NCBI GenBank assembly: GCA_031395485.1
Contig: JANNUS010000006.1
Location: 434,001 to 498,000 of the forward strand
Direction: 5' to 3'
DNA from: UBA2336 sp031395485
GTDB lineage: Bacteria > Bacteroidota > Bacteroidia > Cytophagales > Cyclobacteriaceae
Length of the DNA stretch: 64,000 nucleotides
Shown here: positions 9,572 through 19,530 of the stretch, piece after piece
Layout: each line of letters starts with the position of its first letter
Position numbering within the stretch: the first letter of the stretch is position 1
Made by a program: the position numbers and the translations under genes
Notes under the pieces: generated by a model
Databases searched by the model: none
Seen by the model: the letters and a program-made list of their open reading frames with translations, nothing else
Told to the model about the DNA's origin: nothing

Positions 9572-9608
9572 GGTCACTTTTTCGGTTAATATCAAAACAT
9601 TCTTTTGT

Positions 9609-12557
9609 ATGAAGAAAGCACTCATTATTGTCGGCTTGATCCTGATTGTGTTACTGGCAGCAGCCTTTATTCTGCCAATAATTTTTAAGGAGGATATTAA
9701 AACTGCTATCGATAAGGAGATCGCAAAGTCTGTAAATGCTGAAGTAGTATTTGATGCCGATAAATTTACACTTACGCTATTCAAAAATTTTCCAAATATT
9801 ACGGCTGAAATGCGAGACGTTGGCGTAATTAATCGCGAGCCTTTTGCGGGGGAAGTGCTATTTGCTGCTGAACGCTTTGAGGTAGAAGTCAACCTGAGTG
9901 ATATTTTATTTGGGAATCAGTTGCGGCTAAAGGGCATAACAATTGTAAGGCCTTTTATTAATATAAAAGTATTAGCGGACGGGCGCGCAAACTATGATAT
10001 CGCCATTCCCTCAACAGATACTGTAGCTGTGAGCAACGAAGAATCAGGCGACTTTTCTTTTGGAATCGATCATTGGGAAATTGTGGAGGGTGATATACTA
10101 TATGACGATGCGTCCATTCCTTTTTTTACGGAACTTAAAAACGTAAATCACACAGGCAGTGGCGATTTTACACAAAGCGTTTTTGATCTAAAAACTAAAA
10201 CCACAGTTGATACATTAAGTATGGGCTACGCAGGTGATACGTATCTCGCAAATAAGAGTACCGAAGTAGACATGACCATTTCTATCAGTGAAGACTATAC
10301 AAAGTATACTTTTAAAGAGAACAGCATTAAACTGAACGATTTTGGTATGAGTTTCGATGGTTGGTTTAAAATGAATGAGAACGATTATGGTATGGATATT
10401 CAATTTAAGAGTCCAGAGAACTCCTTTAAAAGTTTGCTGTCATTGGTACCGGGCATGTATACAGAAAGTTTCAAAAACATAGAAACCAGTGGCGAGCTGG
10501 CGTTCAATGGTTTTGTAAAAGGTACGTATAGCGAAACGCAAATGCCCGCCTTCAATGTAGGGCTCAATGTTATCAATGCCATGTTCAAGTATCCGGATTT
10601 ACCAACACCTATTAATAATATTAATCTGGAAGTACTGGTAGATAATAAAGATGGAGTGATTGACAACACGGTGATTGATGTAAGGAAATTTCATATGGAC
10701 TTTGGGACTAACCCAGTTGATGCTCGCGCCCGAATAAGCAAAATGTATCCTACCAATGTTGATGCTAACATTACAGCAAAACTCAACTTGGCCGAAGTAA
10801 GCAAAATGTTTCCTGTCGAGGGTCTCGATATGAAAGGAAACTACGCCTTAAATCTAACGGTAAAGGGAGTATATGATAGTTTGAAGAAAATGATACCGGC
10901 TATTGATGCGGCTATGTCATTAACAAAGGGCTATGTGAAGTCATCAGAATTCCCATTGCCATTGCAAGATTTGGAGTTTAGCTCCACAATAAAAAATGCA
11001 TCAGGAAGAATGGCAGAAACATTTATTGCTGTGAAGGATTTCTCCATGAGTATGGATGGTGAAAAATTTTATGCCAATATGCTATTACAAAATTTGGATG
11101 ATTATACCTGGGACGTAAAAGCAAAAGGAGGAATAGACCTTGAAAAAATTACAAAAATATTTCCGATTGATGGGATGACGCTTATTGGAAAAGTAAAAGC
11201 CGATCTTCAAACTAAAGGAAAGTATTCCGACTTGATGGCTGAAAAATATGAGAAGCTTCTAACCAGCGGAACCGCATCGCTAGATGCATTTAAATATACA
11301 TCACGGGATCTTCCTTATGAAGTTATCATGAGTAAAGCTGAAATGGCTTTTGATCCAAAGAAAGTTGAACTAATAGAAGTAACGGGAACAATTGGAAAAA
11401 GTGATTTCAATGTAAGCGGATCGGTAAGTAATTATATGGGTTATGTTTTTGGTAAGAACGAGTTATTGAAAGGCACAATGAACTTCAACTCGACCATGCT
11501 TGACCTTAATGAATTTATGACAGAAACTGAAGAGGCTCCTGTAGCAGAAGATACGGCTTCGTATGGGGTAGTTCCAGTTCCAGAAAACATTGACTTTCTA
11601 CTAAAGTCAAATGTTAAAACAGTAAAGCTGATGGATTACACCATGACAAATGCCAGTGGTGACGTAGTGGTGAAAGATGGGATTGCTAATCTCAGCGGAC
11701 TTAAATTTAATATGCTTGGTGGAGCATTTGTTGTGAACGGAACGTACAACACAAAAGATATTGCACATCCAAAGTATGATCTTGGGTTGAAAATTGACAA
11801 CTTATCGATGGCACAGGCTGCTTCTTCTTTTTCGCTTGTAAAGAACTTTGCTCCGGTAGCCGGATTGATGAACGGAAATTTTTCTACCGATTTTAAACTA
11901 AGTGGCGAGCTACTCGAAACCATGATGCCGAATTTGAAAACTGTAAGTGGCGATGGATTAGTAAAAATCGCGCAAGCGGCACTTAAGGATTCTAAGTTGA
12001 TTTCGGGAATAACATCGTTGACAAAATTAGATAATACCAGCGATGTTACGATGAAGGATGTGCTTATGTCGGCTTCCATTAAAGACGGACGGTTGAGTGT
12101 AAAACCATTCGATGTTAAATTTGGAAATTATAAAACCACAATTGCAGGCAGCAGCGGAATGGATGGATCACTTGATTATAAACTGAAGATGGATGTTCCG
12201 GCAGGTAAGCTTGGCTCACAATTTAGCAGTTTTATTGCCGGCACTAAGTCAGATCCAAACGCCACAATTCCATTGACAATTGGGTTGGGAGGAAATTTTT
12301 TGAGCCCTTCACCAAAACTTTTAATGGATGAGCAAAAGCAACAAGTAAAAGAAGCTGCCACAGTTGCCATAAAGCAAGAGGCTACAAAAAAGGCCACCGA
12401 GCTGCTATCAGGCCTTTTAGGGAAGCCCAAATCTGATACAACGAAAGCGAAGGGCGATAGTACAAAAACAGTTAAACCAGCCGTTAAGCCGAAAGAACAA
12501 TTGAAGAAGGACGCTGTAAACACAATTCAAAATCTGCTTAAGAAAAAAAAGCTGTAA
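9609..12557 (+). CDS. Large AsmA/TamB-like inner-membrane-anchored envelope protein
   Basis: 982 residues. One N-terminal transmembrane segment (about 4-27) is followed by an AsmA N-terminal domain (DADKFTLTLFKNFPNITAEM), long repetitive beta-rich stretches, and an AsmA C-terminal domain (about 700-910). A Lys-rich tail follows (SDTTKAKGDSTKTVKPAVKP). AsmA-like proteins are thought to form lipid-shuttling grooves between the two membranes or affect outer membrane assembly. It is monocistronic in appearance: 99 bp separate it from the aldehyde dehydrogenase, and the next gene starts 135 bp on. Family assignment is secure; exact role is not. Confidence 0.85.
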   Translation: MKKALIIVGLILIVLLAAAFILPIIFKEDIKTAIDKEIAKSVNAEVVFDADKFTLTLFKNFPNITAEMRDVGVINREPFAGEVLFAAERFEVEVNLSDILFGNQLRLKGITIVRPFINIKVLADGRANYDIAIPSTDTVAVSNEESGDFSFGIDHWEIVEGDILYDDASIPFFTELKNVNHTGSGDFTQSVFDLKTKTTVDTLSMGYAGDTYLANKSTEVDMTISISEDYTKYTFKENSIKLNDFGMSFDGWFKMNENDYGMDIQFKSPENSFKSLLSLVPGMYTESFKNIETSGELAFNGFVKGTYSETQMPAFNVGLNVINAMFKYPDLPTPINNINLEVLVDNKDGVIDNTVIDVRKFHMDFGTNPVDARARISKMYPTNVDANITAKLNLAEVSKMFPVEGLDMKGNYALNLTVKGVYDSLKKMIPAIDAAMSLTKGYVKSSEFPLPLQDLEFSSTIKNASGRMAETFIAVKDFSMSMDGEKFYANMLLQNLDDYTWDVKAKGGIDLEKITKIFPIDGMTLIGKVKADLQTKGKYSDLMAEKYEKLLTSGTASLDAFKYTSRDLPYEVIMSKAEMAFDPKKVELIEVTGTIGKSDFNVSGSVSNYMGYVFGKNELLKGTMNFNSTMLDLNEFMTETEEAPVAEDTASYGVVPVPENIDFLLKSNVKTVKLMDYTMTNASGDVVVKDGIANLSGLKFNMLGGAFVVNGTYNTKDIAHPKYDLGLKIDNLSMAQAASSFSLVKNFAPVAGLMNGNFSTDFKLSGELLETMMPNLKTVSGDGLVKIAQAALKDSKLISGITSLTKLDNTSDVTMKDVLMSASIKDGRLSVKPFDVKFGNYKTTIAGSSGMDGSLDYKLKMDVPAGKLGSQFSSFIAGTKSDPNATIPLTIGLGGNFLSPSPKLLMDEQKQQVKEAATVAIKQEATKKATELLSGLLGKPKSDTTKAKGDSTKTVKPAVKPKEQLKKDAVNTIQNLLKKKKL

Positions 12558-12692
12558 TGTAGAAGGCTGGTTATGTTATGATGATTTATCTGCCGCTAAT
12601 GATGAGGGACGTTGAGAGGTTTTTTTTCCTTGGGCGGTAAAGGTCCTTCTCGCATTTCTAATAAATTTGTTTTGTCCAAACCAAACCTTACT

Positions 12693-14270
12693 ATGAAAAA
12701 AATACTTGTCGCAATCCTGGCTGTTGCATGTTTTTCAACAGCATACGCTCAAACAGAAAAGATTGATACTACTATGGTATCAAAAATAAAAAAGGAGGGA
12801 TTTGATAATTCGCAGGTGATGAATATTCTGGGTATGCTCACCGATGTACATGGCCCAAGGCTCACAAACTCACCTGGTTTTAAAAAGGCCGCAGAGTACG
12901 CGAAGTCTTCACTTCAATCCTGGAACCTACAAAACACCAGTTTCGACAATTGGGGTGAAGAATTTGGCCGGGGGTGGCAGTTAAAAAAATTCAATCTTCA
13001 AGTACTTAGCCCAGTCTTTGCGCCAATTATTGCTTATCCAAAAGCGTAGTCACCGGGCATAAAGGGTGCAGTTCAAGCTGAAGCCATTTACCTCGATATA
13101 AAAACAGAGGAGGATATTCAGAAGTATAAGGGAAAGTTGAAAGACAAAATCGTGTTGTTCAATTTACCAACACCTGTAAAACCAGGTTTTGATGCTGATG
13201 CAAAACGCCTTACGGATGCAGAATTATTAGAGATGGCAAACTCGGGTATTCAAGAAGCATCGCGCGCAGGAAGATTTCGTCCATCAACCGATCCACAGCG
13301 AATTGCTTATTTAAAGTGGCAACTGTGTATGAGCGAGGGTGTGATTGCTGTTCTTGAGGCTAGTGCCATTTCTCGATTGGAAGATGGAACACTGACTGTA
13401 TCAGCGGCTACGGTTCCGTATCCTCCTGATGTGGCGTTCGATCAGCGTGTTAGTTCCAGAAGTGCAAAGGCACCAAAAATCCTTCCGCAGATAGTTGTAG
13501 CTGCTGAGCACTATAATCGTATGGTTCGCCAAATTCAAAAAGGAGTTCCCGTTAAACTTGATCTTACAATTGAAACAGAGTTTACACCAGCAGAAAACGG
13601 ATTTAATGTTATAGCCGAAATTACCGGTACCGATTTAAAAGACGAAGTAGTAATGATTGGTGCTCACCTGGATTCTTGGCATAGTGGAACAGGCACAACC
13701 GATAATGGTTGTGGTTCAGCAGTAATGATGGAAGCAATGCGCATTTTAAAATCACTGGGAGAAAATCCTCGAAGAACTATTCGTATTGGACTATGGGGTG
13801 GTGAGGAACAGGGTTTATTGGGATCGCGCTCGTATGTAAAACGTACACTGGGCGAACGCCTCGATAAAAGTTTTCCGTACGATTCAATAAAGCTTACAGC
13901 AGCAGCCGAGAAATTTTCTGTTTATTTTAATATGGATAACGGAACCGGAAAATACCGGGGTGTGTATATGCAGGGAAATCAAAATGCACAGACGGTTTTT
14001 CGTAGTTGGCTAAAGCCATTTGAAAAAATGGGGGCTGCCACCTTAACACTTCAAAATACTTCTGGCACCGATCATCTTTCGTTTGATGCTATTGGATTGC
14101 CGGGCTTTCAGTTTATTCAGGATCCGATTGAATATTCAACACGCACACATCACACCAGTATGGATGTGTATGATAAAGCAATTGAAGCCGATCTTAAACA
14201 TAATGCGGTAATGACAGCTGCTTTCGCCTGGATTGCAGCAACCCGCGATGAGAAATTTCCGAGGAAGTAA
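12693..14270 (+). pseudogene. M28-family aminopeptidase interrupted by one in-frame TAG
   Basis: The frame from ATG 12693 (signal peptide MKKILVAILAVACFSTAYAQ) to TAA 14270 would encode 525 residues but has a TAG at 13047-13049 (codon 119). Both halves are in the same frame and join as AYPKA-stop-SPGIKG. M28 relatives usually have Trp there, so a single TGG to TAG change would explain it. Everything downstream looks intact: zinc ligands in HLDSWHSGTGTTDNG, GGEEQG, NMDNG and the final THHTSMDVYD. The protein would be an exported M28 metallopeptidase with a PA-like insert. A restart at TTG 13137 would lack the signal peptide. A sequencing error is possible. Confidence 0.8.
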
Positions 14271-14301
14271 TAAGGCAGATTGCGCAAATCATTAATAGTA
14301 T

Positions 14302-14390
14302 CGTCATTTCGAAAGAGGCACGATTGAGAAATCCCCATCGGTAACCACCCGTTGGGGATTCTCTCTGCCAATGGGCAGATGGAAATGATG
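14302..14390 (+). repeat. Short-form palindromic intergenic repeat (copy A)
   Basis: Begins CGTCATTTCGAA and ends GGAAATGATG, with internal inverted GAGAAATCCCC / GGGGATTCTC. Very close to copy D at 30807; shares its ends with the long copies at 19367 and 28413. It sits between the convergent M28 and tag genes. Confidence 0.75.
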
Positions 14391-14413
14391 TTTAGATTTT
14401 TGAAAAAAGACAG

Positions 14414-14998
14414 CTACTTCATCTTTAGTGTTTCCTTATACCGGAAGCAGTCAACCAGATGATCATTAATTAGCCCGCAAGCCTGCATGTGGGCATATAT
14501 AACAGTACTGCCAACAAATTTAAATCCGCGTTTGATTAAGTCTTTACTGAGTGCGTCTGATTCTTTTGAAGTAGGAGGAATTTGTTTGAGCGCCTTCCAT
14601 TTATTTACGATGGGCTTTCCTTTTACAAAACGCCAGATGTACGTATCAAAGCTTCCAAATTCTTTCTGAACCTCCAGAAAGCGTTTTGCATTATTAACAG
14701 CCGCATAAACTTTCAAACGATTGCGCACGATTGCCGATGTAGGAGCAGCTAGAAGTTTTTCAAGATTATTTTCCGTAAGTCGGGAAACTTTTACCGGATC
14801 AAAATCAGCAAATGCTTTACGGTAACCATCGCGTTTTTTTAGAATGGTTGACCAGCTTAATCCGGCTTGGGCACCCTCCAGAATCAAGAATTCGAAATGT
14901 ATTCGGTCGTCATGGACAGGCACTCCCCACTCTGTATCGTGGTATTCAATATATTGCTCAAACTTGAGGCACCATTCGCAGCGTTTTTTTTCGTTCAT
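14414..14998 (-). CDS. tag: DNA-3-methyladenine glycosylase I
   Basis: 194 residues, the normal length for Tag. It excises 3-methyladenine from alkylated DNA to start base-excision repair. The N-terminal RCEWC and YHDTEWGVP and the C-terminal QACGLINDHLVDCFR carry the Cys/His residues that form the structural zinc site in E. coli Tag. FEFLILEGAQAGLSWSTIL is the hallmark helix, containing the base-recognition Glu. The final residues (RYKETLKMK) are ordinary. It is monocistronic, convergent with the broken M28 gene and divergent from the ridA-like gene. Confidence 0.95.
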   Translation of the reverse strand: MNEKKRCEWCLKFEQYIEYHDTEWGVPVHDDRIHFEFLILEGAQAGLSWSTILKKRDGYRKAFADFDPVKVSRLTENNLEKLLAAPTSAIVRNRLKVYAAVNNAKRFLEVQKEFGSFDTYIWRFVKGKPIVNKWKALKQIPPTSKESDALSKDLIKRGFKFVGSTVIYAHMQACGLINDHLVDCFRYKETLKMK

Positions 14999-15081
14999 AG
15001 TTGGTGAAGTTAACCATACAAAGTAAGTTTAATGTGGCGACAGCCGTATGTCAGCATCGTAAAAAATTTAATCCTATCGCT

Positions 15082-15597
15082 ATGCGCAACCTGATTACAT
15101 TATTATCTCTTTTTTTTTCAGCAGCACTTTTAGCACAAAGTCCCGAACAAAAACTGAAAGACCAGAAAATTGAGTTGTTTAAGCCTGCGGCACCCATTGC
15201 GAATTATGTGAAAGCGGTGCGTGTGGGCAATCTGATTTTTTTAGCGGGCCATGGACCCACAAAAGCTGACGGCACAAACATTACTGGAAAGGTTGGTAAA
15301 GATTTGTCAACTGAACAGGCGTACATGGCAGCTCGGCAAACTGCGATCTCGGTGCTTTCAACTCTCAAAACTGAAATAGGTGATTTGAGTAAAGTAAAAC
15401 GTATAGTTAAAGTATTGGGCATGGTAAACTGTACAGATGATTTTACGGATCATCCGAAAGTGATCAATGGGTTTTCTGATTTGATCGTAAGTGTATTTGG
15501 TGAAAAGGGATTTCATGCACGATCTGCTGTTGGAATGAACTCATTACCCATGAACATGGCCATTGAGGTGGAAATGATTGTGGAGGTAGCGGAATAA
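15082..15597 (+). CDS. RidA/YjgF-family protein with an export signal
   Basis: 171 residues from ATG 15082. The first 20 residues (MRNLITLLSLFFSAALLAQS) are a signal peptide; the rest is a RidA domain (NLIFLAGHGPTK, LSTEQAYMAARQTAISVLS, RSAVGMNSLPMNMAIEVEMI). Cytoplasmic RidA hydrolyses reactive enamines from PLP enzymes through a conserved Arg, here in the HARSAVG region. An exported copy probably acts on another substrate or has a different role. The frame is open upstream to 15001, but that extension would bury the signal peptide, so the later ATG is chosen. Confidence 0.85.
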   Translation: MRNLITLLSLFFSAALLAQSPEQKLKDQKIELFKPAAPIANYVKAVRVGNLIFLAGHGPTKADGTNITGKVGKDLSTEQAYMAARQTAISVLSTLKTEIGDLSKVKRIVKVLGMVNCTDDFTDHPKVINGFSDLIVSVFGEKGFHARSAVGMNSLPMNMAIEVEMIVEVAE

Positions 15598-15705
15598 AAT
15601 GAACCAGATTCCCTTTAACCAGTAGCTTTTTTCAGTGAGCTATTCTTTTTTTAGCGTTGTTTCTTATCGGGATAAATGCCTACTTGAATGGGCTTTAACT
15701 CAATC

Positions 15706-17565
15706 ATGAAATTCTTTACGTATTTCGCCATTTTCAATCTTTGCGGTCTTGTCTGCGCAGCTCAGACACTTGATACCCTCTTTATCAATAAACTTAATAC
15801 TTCTGCCTACAATCTTTACATGATTGAAACTGATTCGGCCATTCACTTATCTCAACAGGCGCTTGAGTTGGCAACGAAAGCAAACTATTCCCACGGTCAA
15901 GGCCTTAGTTATCTGACGTTGACAAAAGCATACTGGGCAAAGGGTAATTTCATGCTCAGCATGAAGTATGGATTTGAAACTCTTAAAATTTTTGAAAACA
16001 CCTCTCATGATTATGAAAAATCACACAGTTATTTAGCGGTTGGCCGAACATTGGTCGAATTGGGAAATCAAGTAAAAGCAAAAGAGTTTATTCTCCATGC
16101 TATTAGGCATGCACAAGAACTTCCCGACAGTATTTTGCTTGCTGAGGGCTATCGGGAATATTCCTACCTGCTTGCTGAGCAAAAATTGTATGATTCTGCT
16201 TTATACTATTGTGATTTAGCGATACCAATTTTTAAAGGACACAGCAATAATCTGGATGTAAGTGTTCTTTATGGGCGCAAGGCTAGAGTTTTTTTTGATC
16301 TAAAAAACTTTGAGAAAAGTAGAGAGTTTGCTTACAAAGGCATTCCTATTGATAGTCTTGAAGGAAATGAACGTGCCTTGGCAATCGCCAAATTCTTTGC
16401 GGCACGAAGTGAACTTCAGTTTAAAAATCGAGCTAAAGCTTTTCAGTTGACAACGCAATCTATTAACATATTCAATAGGATGAACAATCATCAATGGCTT
16501 ACCCGTTGTCACGACCTACTAGCAACCTTGTATAAAGAAAATGGGAACCTGGAAAAGGCGATCGAGGAATTACAGCTTGTCAGTCTTCATAGAGATCAAC
16601 TATCTAGTTCGGAAAAAAGTGGGCAAATAGAAGAAATGCAAGCTTTATACGAACTGGGAACTAAAGAAAACACAATTCGATTGTTAGAAAATGAAAATAA
16701 ACTAAAACAACAGCAGGTTAGAAATCAAAGGCTTTTTGCCGCTGTTCTAAGTATAGCAATTTTACTACTCATAGTATTTATTTTCTTTATGTTCCGCCTT
16801 CGTGCTATTCAACATCGCGCAAATCGTGAACTCACCACACAAAAGAGAGAAATTCAGAGCCAGGCTGAAAACCTGGAGCGATTGAATAAACTTAAAACAA
16901 AATTGTTTTCTGTGATAAGCCACGACCTTCGTGGGCCGATTACAAATATCAAAGTACTCTTTGGTATGATTACCAATAAAACAATGACACAGGAGGAGTT
17001 TTTGGCGCTCTCGGTTAAGTTAAAATCAACTGTTGATAACACACATCGCACATTGGAAAATTTATTGAATTGGTGTTTAAGCCAGATGGATGGAATTAAA
17101 ACGGAAGCCAAGCCAATTGAACTCTCACAAGCTATTGATGAGGCCTGCAAACTGTTAGAAGATATGTCTAACACAAAAAAAATTACATTGCAAAAAGAGA
17201 TTGAAAAAAATGCTGCCGTGCTGGCGGATCCGAATCAACTTCAATTAATACTTCGAAATCTCATTCACAATGCTATTAAATTTTCGAAACCAGAAGCTAT
17301 CGTACAAATTACCGCAACACAGTCGGGTGATTATTGGAAAATAACCTTACGTGATTCGGGCGTAGGCATGACCGATCAGGAGATTACAACAATACTCGAT
17401 ACACAGGATTATTTTTCTAAATACGGAACCGGACAGGAAAAAGGTACGGGCCTTGGACTTATGTTGTGTAAGGAGTTTATTAGTCGGAATAAGGGCAAAC
17501 TAGAAATTGAGAGTTCCCAAAACCAAGGCACCGCAATTTCTATCTACTTGCCGAAAGCCACCTGA
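15706..17565 (+). CDS. TPR-containing sensor histidine kinase
   Basis: About 619 residues: a signal peptide (MKFFTYFAIFNLCGLVCAAQ), a periplasmic array of about six TPR-like repeats (30-330), one transmembrane helix (FAAVLSIAILLLIVFIFFMF), a coiled linker, HisKA (phospho-acceptor in SHDLRGPITN) and HATPase_c (N box LRNLIHNAIKF, G1 DSGVGM, G2 GTGLGLMLCKE). TPR kinases of this kind are common in Bacteroidota and often lack an encoded partner nearby, as here; its response regulator is unknown. An ATG at 15688 would add six residues before the signal peptide; I prefer 15706. The stop is 48 bp from the end of the convergent PLP-enzyme gene. Confidence 0.88.
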   Translation: MKFFTYFAIFNLCGLVCAAQTLDTLFINKLNTSAYNLYMIETDSAIHLSQQALELATKANYSHGQGLSYLTLTKAYWAKGNFMLSMKYGFETLKIFENTSHDYEKSHSYLAVGRTLVELGNQVKAKEFILHAIRHAQELPDSILLAEGYREYSYLLAEQKLYDSALYYCDLAIPIFKGHSNNLDVSVLYGRKARVFFDLKNFEKSREFAYKGIPIDSLEGNERALAIAKFFAARSELQFKNRAKAFQLTTQSINIFNRMNNHQWLTRCHDLLATLYKENGNLEKAIEELQLVSLHRDQLSSSEKSGQIEEMQALYELGTKENTIRLLENENKLKQQQVRNQRLFAAVLSIAILLLIVFIFFMFRLRAIQHRANRELTTQKREIQSQAENLERLNKLKTKLFSVISHDLRGPITNIKVLFGMITNKTMTQEEFLALSVKLKSTVDNTHRTLENLLNWCLSQMDGIKTEAKPIELSQAIDEACKLLEDMSNTKKITLQKEIEKNAAVLADPNQLQLILRNLIHNAIKFSKPEAIVQITATQSGDYWKITLRDSGVGMTDQEITTILDTQDYFSKYGTGQEKGTGLGLMLCKEFISRNKGKLEIESSQNQGTAISIYLPKAT

Positions 17566-17612
17566 GTGGCGCTTAAGCACAACTGCATTTAAAAGCAGAT
17601 TTTATCCGTATC

Positions 17613-18752
17613 TCAAAGCGCTTGCTCTATATCTGCAATCAAATCACTCGACTCTTCAATTCCAACAGAAAACCTTACCAGGTTATCCGTAACACCAATA
17701 CTTGCCCGTTCGGCAGCATTCATTTTAGCATGCGATGTTTTTACAGGTGAGGCCATTGTTGATTCAACTCCACCGAGACTGATGGCCCGCTTGATTAGTT
17801 TTAAATTCCTCAAGAACGTATCAGCATTAGTTTTTACTTCAAAGGCCAGCATGCCACCAAACCCTCCAGGCATTTGAAGTTTAGCAACTGCATGATTCGG
17901 GTGATTCGGTAATCCAGGATAGTACACTTTATTGATTTTGTTGTTAGTTGCTAAATACGTTGCGAGCGTCATGGCATTCTGGTTTTGCTGCCGAACGCGC
18001 AGTACAATAGTTTTTAAACTGCGCTCTACCAGGTAACACGTATGTGCATCCAATGACCCGCCAAAATGAAAAGCACTTCCCCATACTTGCTTTATATATT
18101 CTTTGGAACCAACGGCAGCACCACAACATAAGTCGCTGTGGCCACCGATATATTTTGTTCCGCTATGGGTAACAATGTCAATACCCAAGTCAATAGGGTT
18201 TTGGTTTACGGGAGAAGCAAATGTATTGTCAATGATGGTAAGCAATCCGTGTTTCTTAGCAATCTCGGCAACTGCCTTTATGTCGGTGATTTTTAATGTG
18301 GGATTTGAGGGAGTTTCAATGTAAATTATTTTGGTCTCTTTGCGGATAGCTTTTTCGAAATTCTCTGGGTGGGCACCATCGACTAACGTGTACTCAATTC
18401 CGTATCGTGGAAACTCGGTGACCAAAGCGTTAAACGTCCCTCCATATAGATCGTTTTGTAATACTGCATGATCACCCTTTTTCAAAAAAGCAAATAGCGA
18501 AGTAAGAATCGCTGCCATCCCTGAACTAAAGACAAGCCCATCCTCAGCATTTTCAAGTGTCGCTATTTTAACTGCGGCAGCCCGTTGATTTGGGGTATTA
18601 AAATAACGCGGATATTGTGTTTCGGGAAGATCTTCGTAGTCATAAGCAGAAGCTGTGTAGATTGGATTCGTAATTCCCTTAAACTGGGGATCACCCACTG
18701 AACCAGCATGAACACTTTGAGTAAGTTTGGAGCTTGCGTATTTCATTTTCAT
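17613..18752 (-). CDS. Cystathionine gamma-synthase/lyase-family PLP enzyme
   Basis: 379 residues, the usual length. Fold type I PLP enzyme of the Cys/Met metabolism family: SSGMAAILTSLFAF, the pyridine-stacking Tyr in DLYGGT, DNTFASPVNQNP, and the PLP lysine K200 in THSGTKYIGGHSD, ending with the SLGGVEST segment and RFSVGIEE. It catalyses gamma-replacement or elimination at cystathionine, O-acyl-homoserine or related thio-amino acids. Sequence alone does not separate MetB, MetC and CGL activity, so no gene symbol is given. It is monocistronic; I found no convincing SAM riboswitch in the 342-bp upstream gap. Confidence 0.9.
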   Translation of the reverse strand: MKMKYASSKLTQSVHAGSVGDPQFKGITNPIYTASAYDYEDLPETQYPRYFNTPNQRAAAVKIATLENAEDGLVFSSGMAAILTSLFAFLKKGDHAVLQNDLYGGTFNALVTEFPRYGIEYTLVDGAHPENFEKAIRKETKIIYIETPSNPTLKITDIKAVAEIAKKHGLLTIIDNTFASPVNQNPIDLGIDIVTHSGTKYIGGHSDLCCGAAVGSKEYIKQVWGSAFHFGGSLDAHTCYLVERSLKTIVLRVRQQNQNAMTLATYLATNNKINKVYYPGLPNHPNHAVAKLQMPGGFGGMLAFEVKTNADTFLRNLKLIKRAISLGGVESTMASPVKTSHAKMNAAERASIGVTDNLVRFSVGIEESSDLIADIEQAL

Positions 18753-19094
18753 TGATTTTTAAGATGGCCCGTCAATATCCTAAAAATTTAGGTGTATTTT
18801 TCTCAATAGCCACCGTATGAATCCATAAAAATAGGCTTCAGAAATCTGGAATTATGCGCTACAACTAACTTCCAAAAAAATCAGTACAAAATGCTTGAAT
18901 CTTACGAAAAGAACTGATTGGCTCCGTTTTGGTGCACCCATTGCTATTTTTCCTCCTGATAAAGGTCAAATCCATCTTTTTTAGGACCCAAATCTTACAT
19001 TATCGCTTCGTTACTTTTTCATTATCAAGTGGTTACGGTGAACATTTATTGAGGATTTACGTTTAAATTTATATCAATAACAACCACTAATGTT
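18753..19094. other. 342-bp intergenic region between divergent genes
   Basis: AT-rich gap between the PLP-enzyme start (minus) and the 66-residue ORF (plus), so it must hold both promoters. I see no tRNA, no SAM-riboswitch core, no repeat of the palindromic family and no credible ORF. Confidence 0.6.
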
Positions 19095-19295
19095 ATGAAA
19101 TCGGTTACCGAAAAACTTCAAATTTTGGAATCGTTGAATGCGATGGATCAAACTCAAACGGAGAAAGTTCTAGCATATATAAAAGATATGCTTACTCCGA
19201 AAAGCGAGCGAGATTATAAGCGCAACAAACGCGAGGCCATGAAGGAGATTAGACAGGCGCTGAGTAGCGAGAGACGGCTGAAGCTCTCGATCTAG
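19095..19295 (+). CDS. Small helical protein, hypothetical
   Basis: 66 residues, predicted as two amphipathic helices (KLQILESLNAMDQTQTEKVL and REAMKEIRQALSSERR). The N-terminal half resembles the short helical proteins of the DUF2281/antitoxin-like type found beside toxins, but no toxin gene follows: the next 235 bp hold only a repeat. It starts with a good ATG (GTTATGAAATCG). It could be an orphan antitoxin, a DNA-binding accessory or a chance ORF. Coding potential is moderate. Confidence 0.45.
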   Translation: MKSVTEKLQILESLNAMDQTQTEKVLAYIKDMLTPKSERDYKRNKREAMKEIRQALSSERRLKLSI

Positions 19296-19366
19296 AAGAA
19301 GTCAACGCACTCTTCTAAACTAGCAACAAAAAAATGTTAGAAAGCATTTCTTACACTCTTTTGTTT

Positions 19367-19520
19367 CGTCACTTCGAATGGAGGTATGTGTGTAGGAATG
19401 CGGGAATGAGAAGTCTCCCGTCTGGGAGTAAAATCTTTCATTCGCTCTAAAAAGGAGATTTCTCAGTCGCTTACCACACGAATAAATTTGAAATGACTTG
19501 GATGCTCCATCGAAATGACG
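19367..19520 (-). repeat. Long-form MITE-like palindromic repeat (copy B, inverted)
   Basis: Left end CGTCACTTCGAA, right end CGAAATGACG. Its reverse complement aligns along its length with copy C at 28413, including GCGACTGAGAAATCTCC in the middle and GACTTCTCATTCCC near the right end. No ORF inside. Confidence 0.75.
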
Positions 19521-19530
19521 GCTCTAAATC

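Noticed and set aside
11636..12079. 147-residue ORF opposite the AsmA-like gene
   Set aside because: Shadow of the coding strand; low-complexity Ser-rich product without motif or own promoter.
13040..13140. Frameshift in the M28 gene
   Set aside because: Both parts are in the same frame; only a stop codon separates them, so it is a nonsense change.
18753..19094. Possible SAM riboswitch before the PLP enzyme
   Set aside because: No conserved SAM-I, SAM-II or SAM-IV core could be seen by eye on the minus strand.
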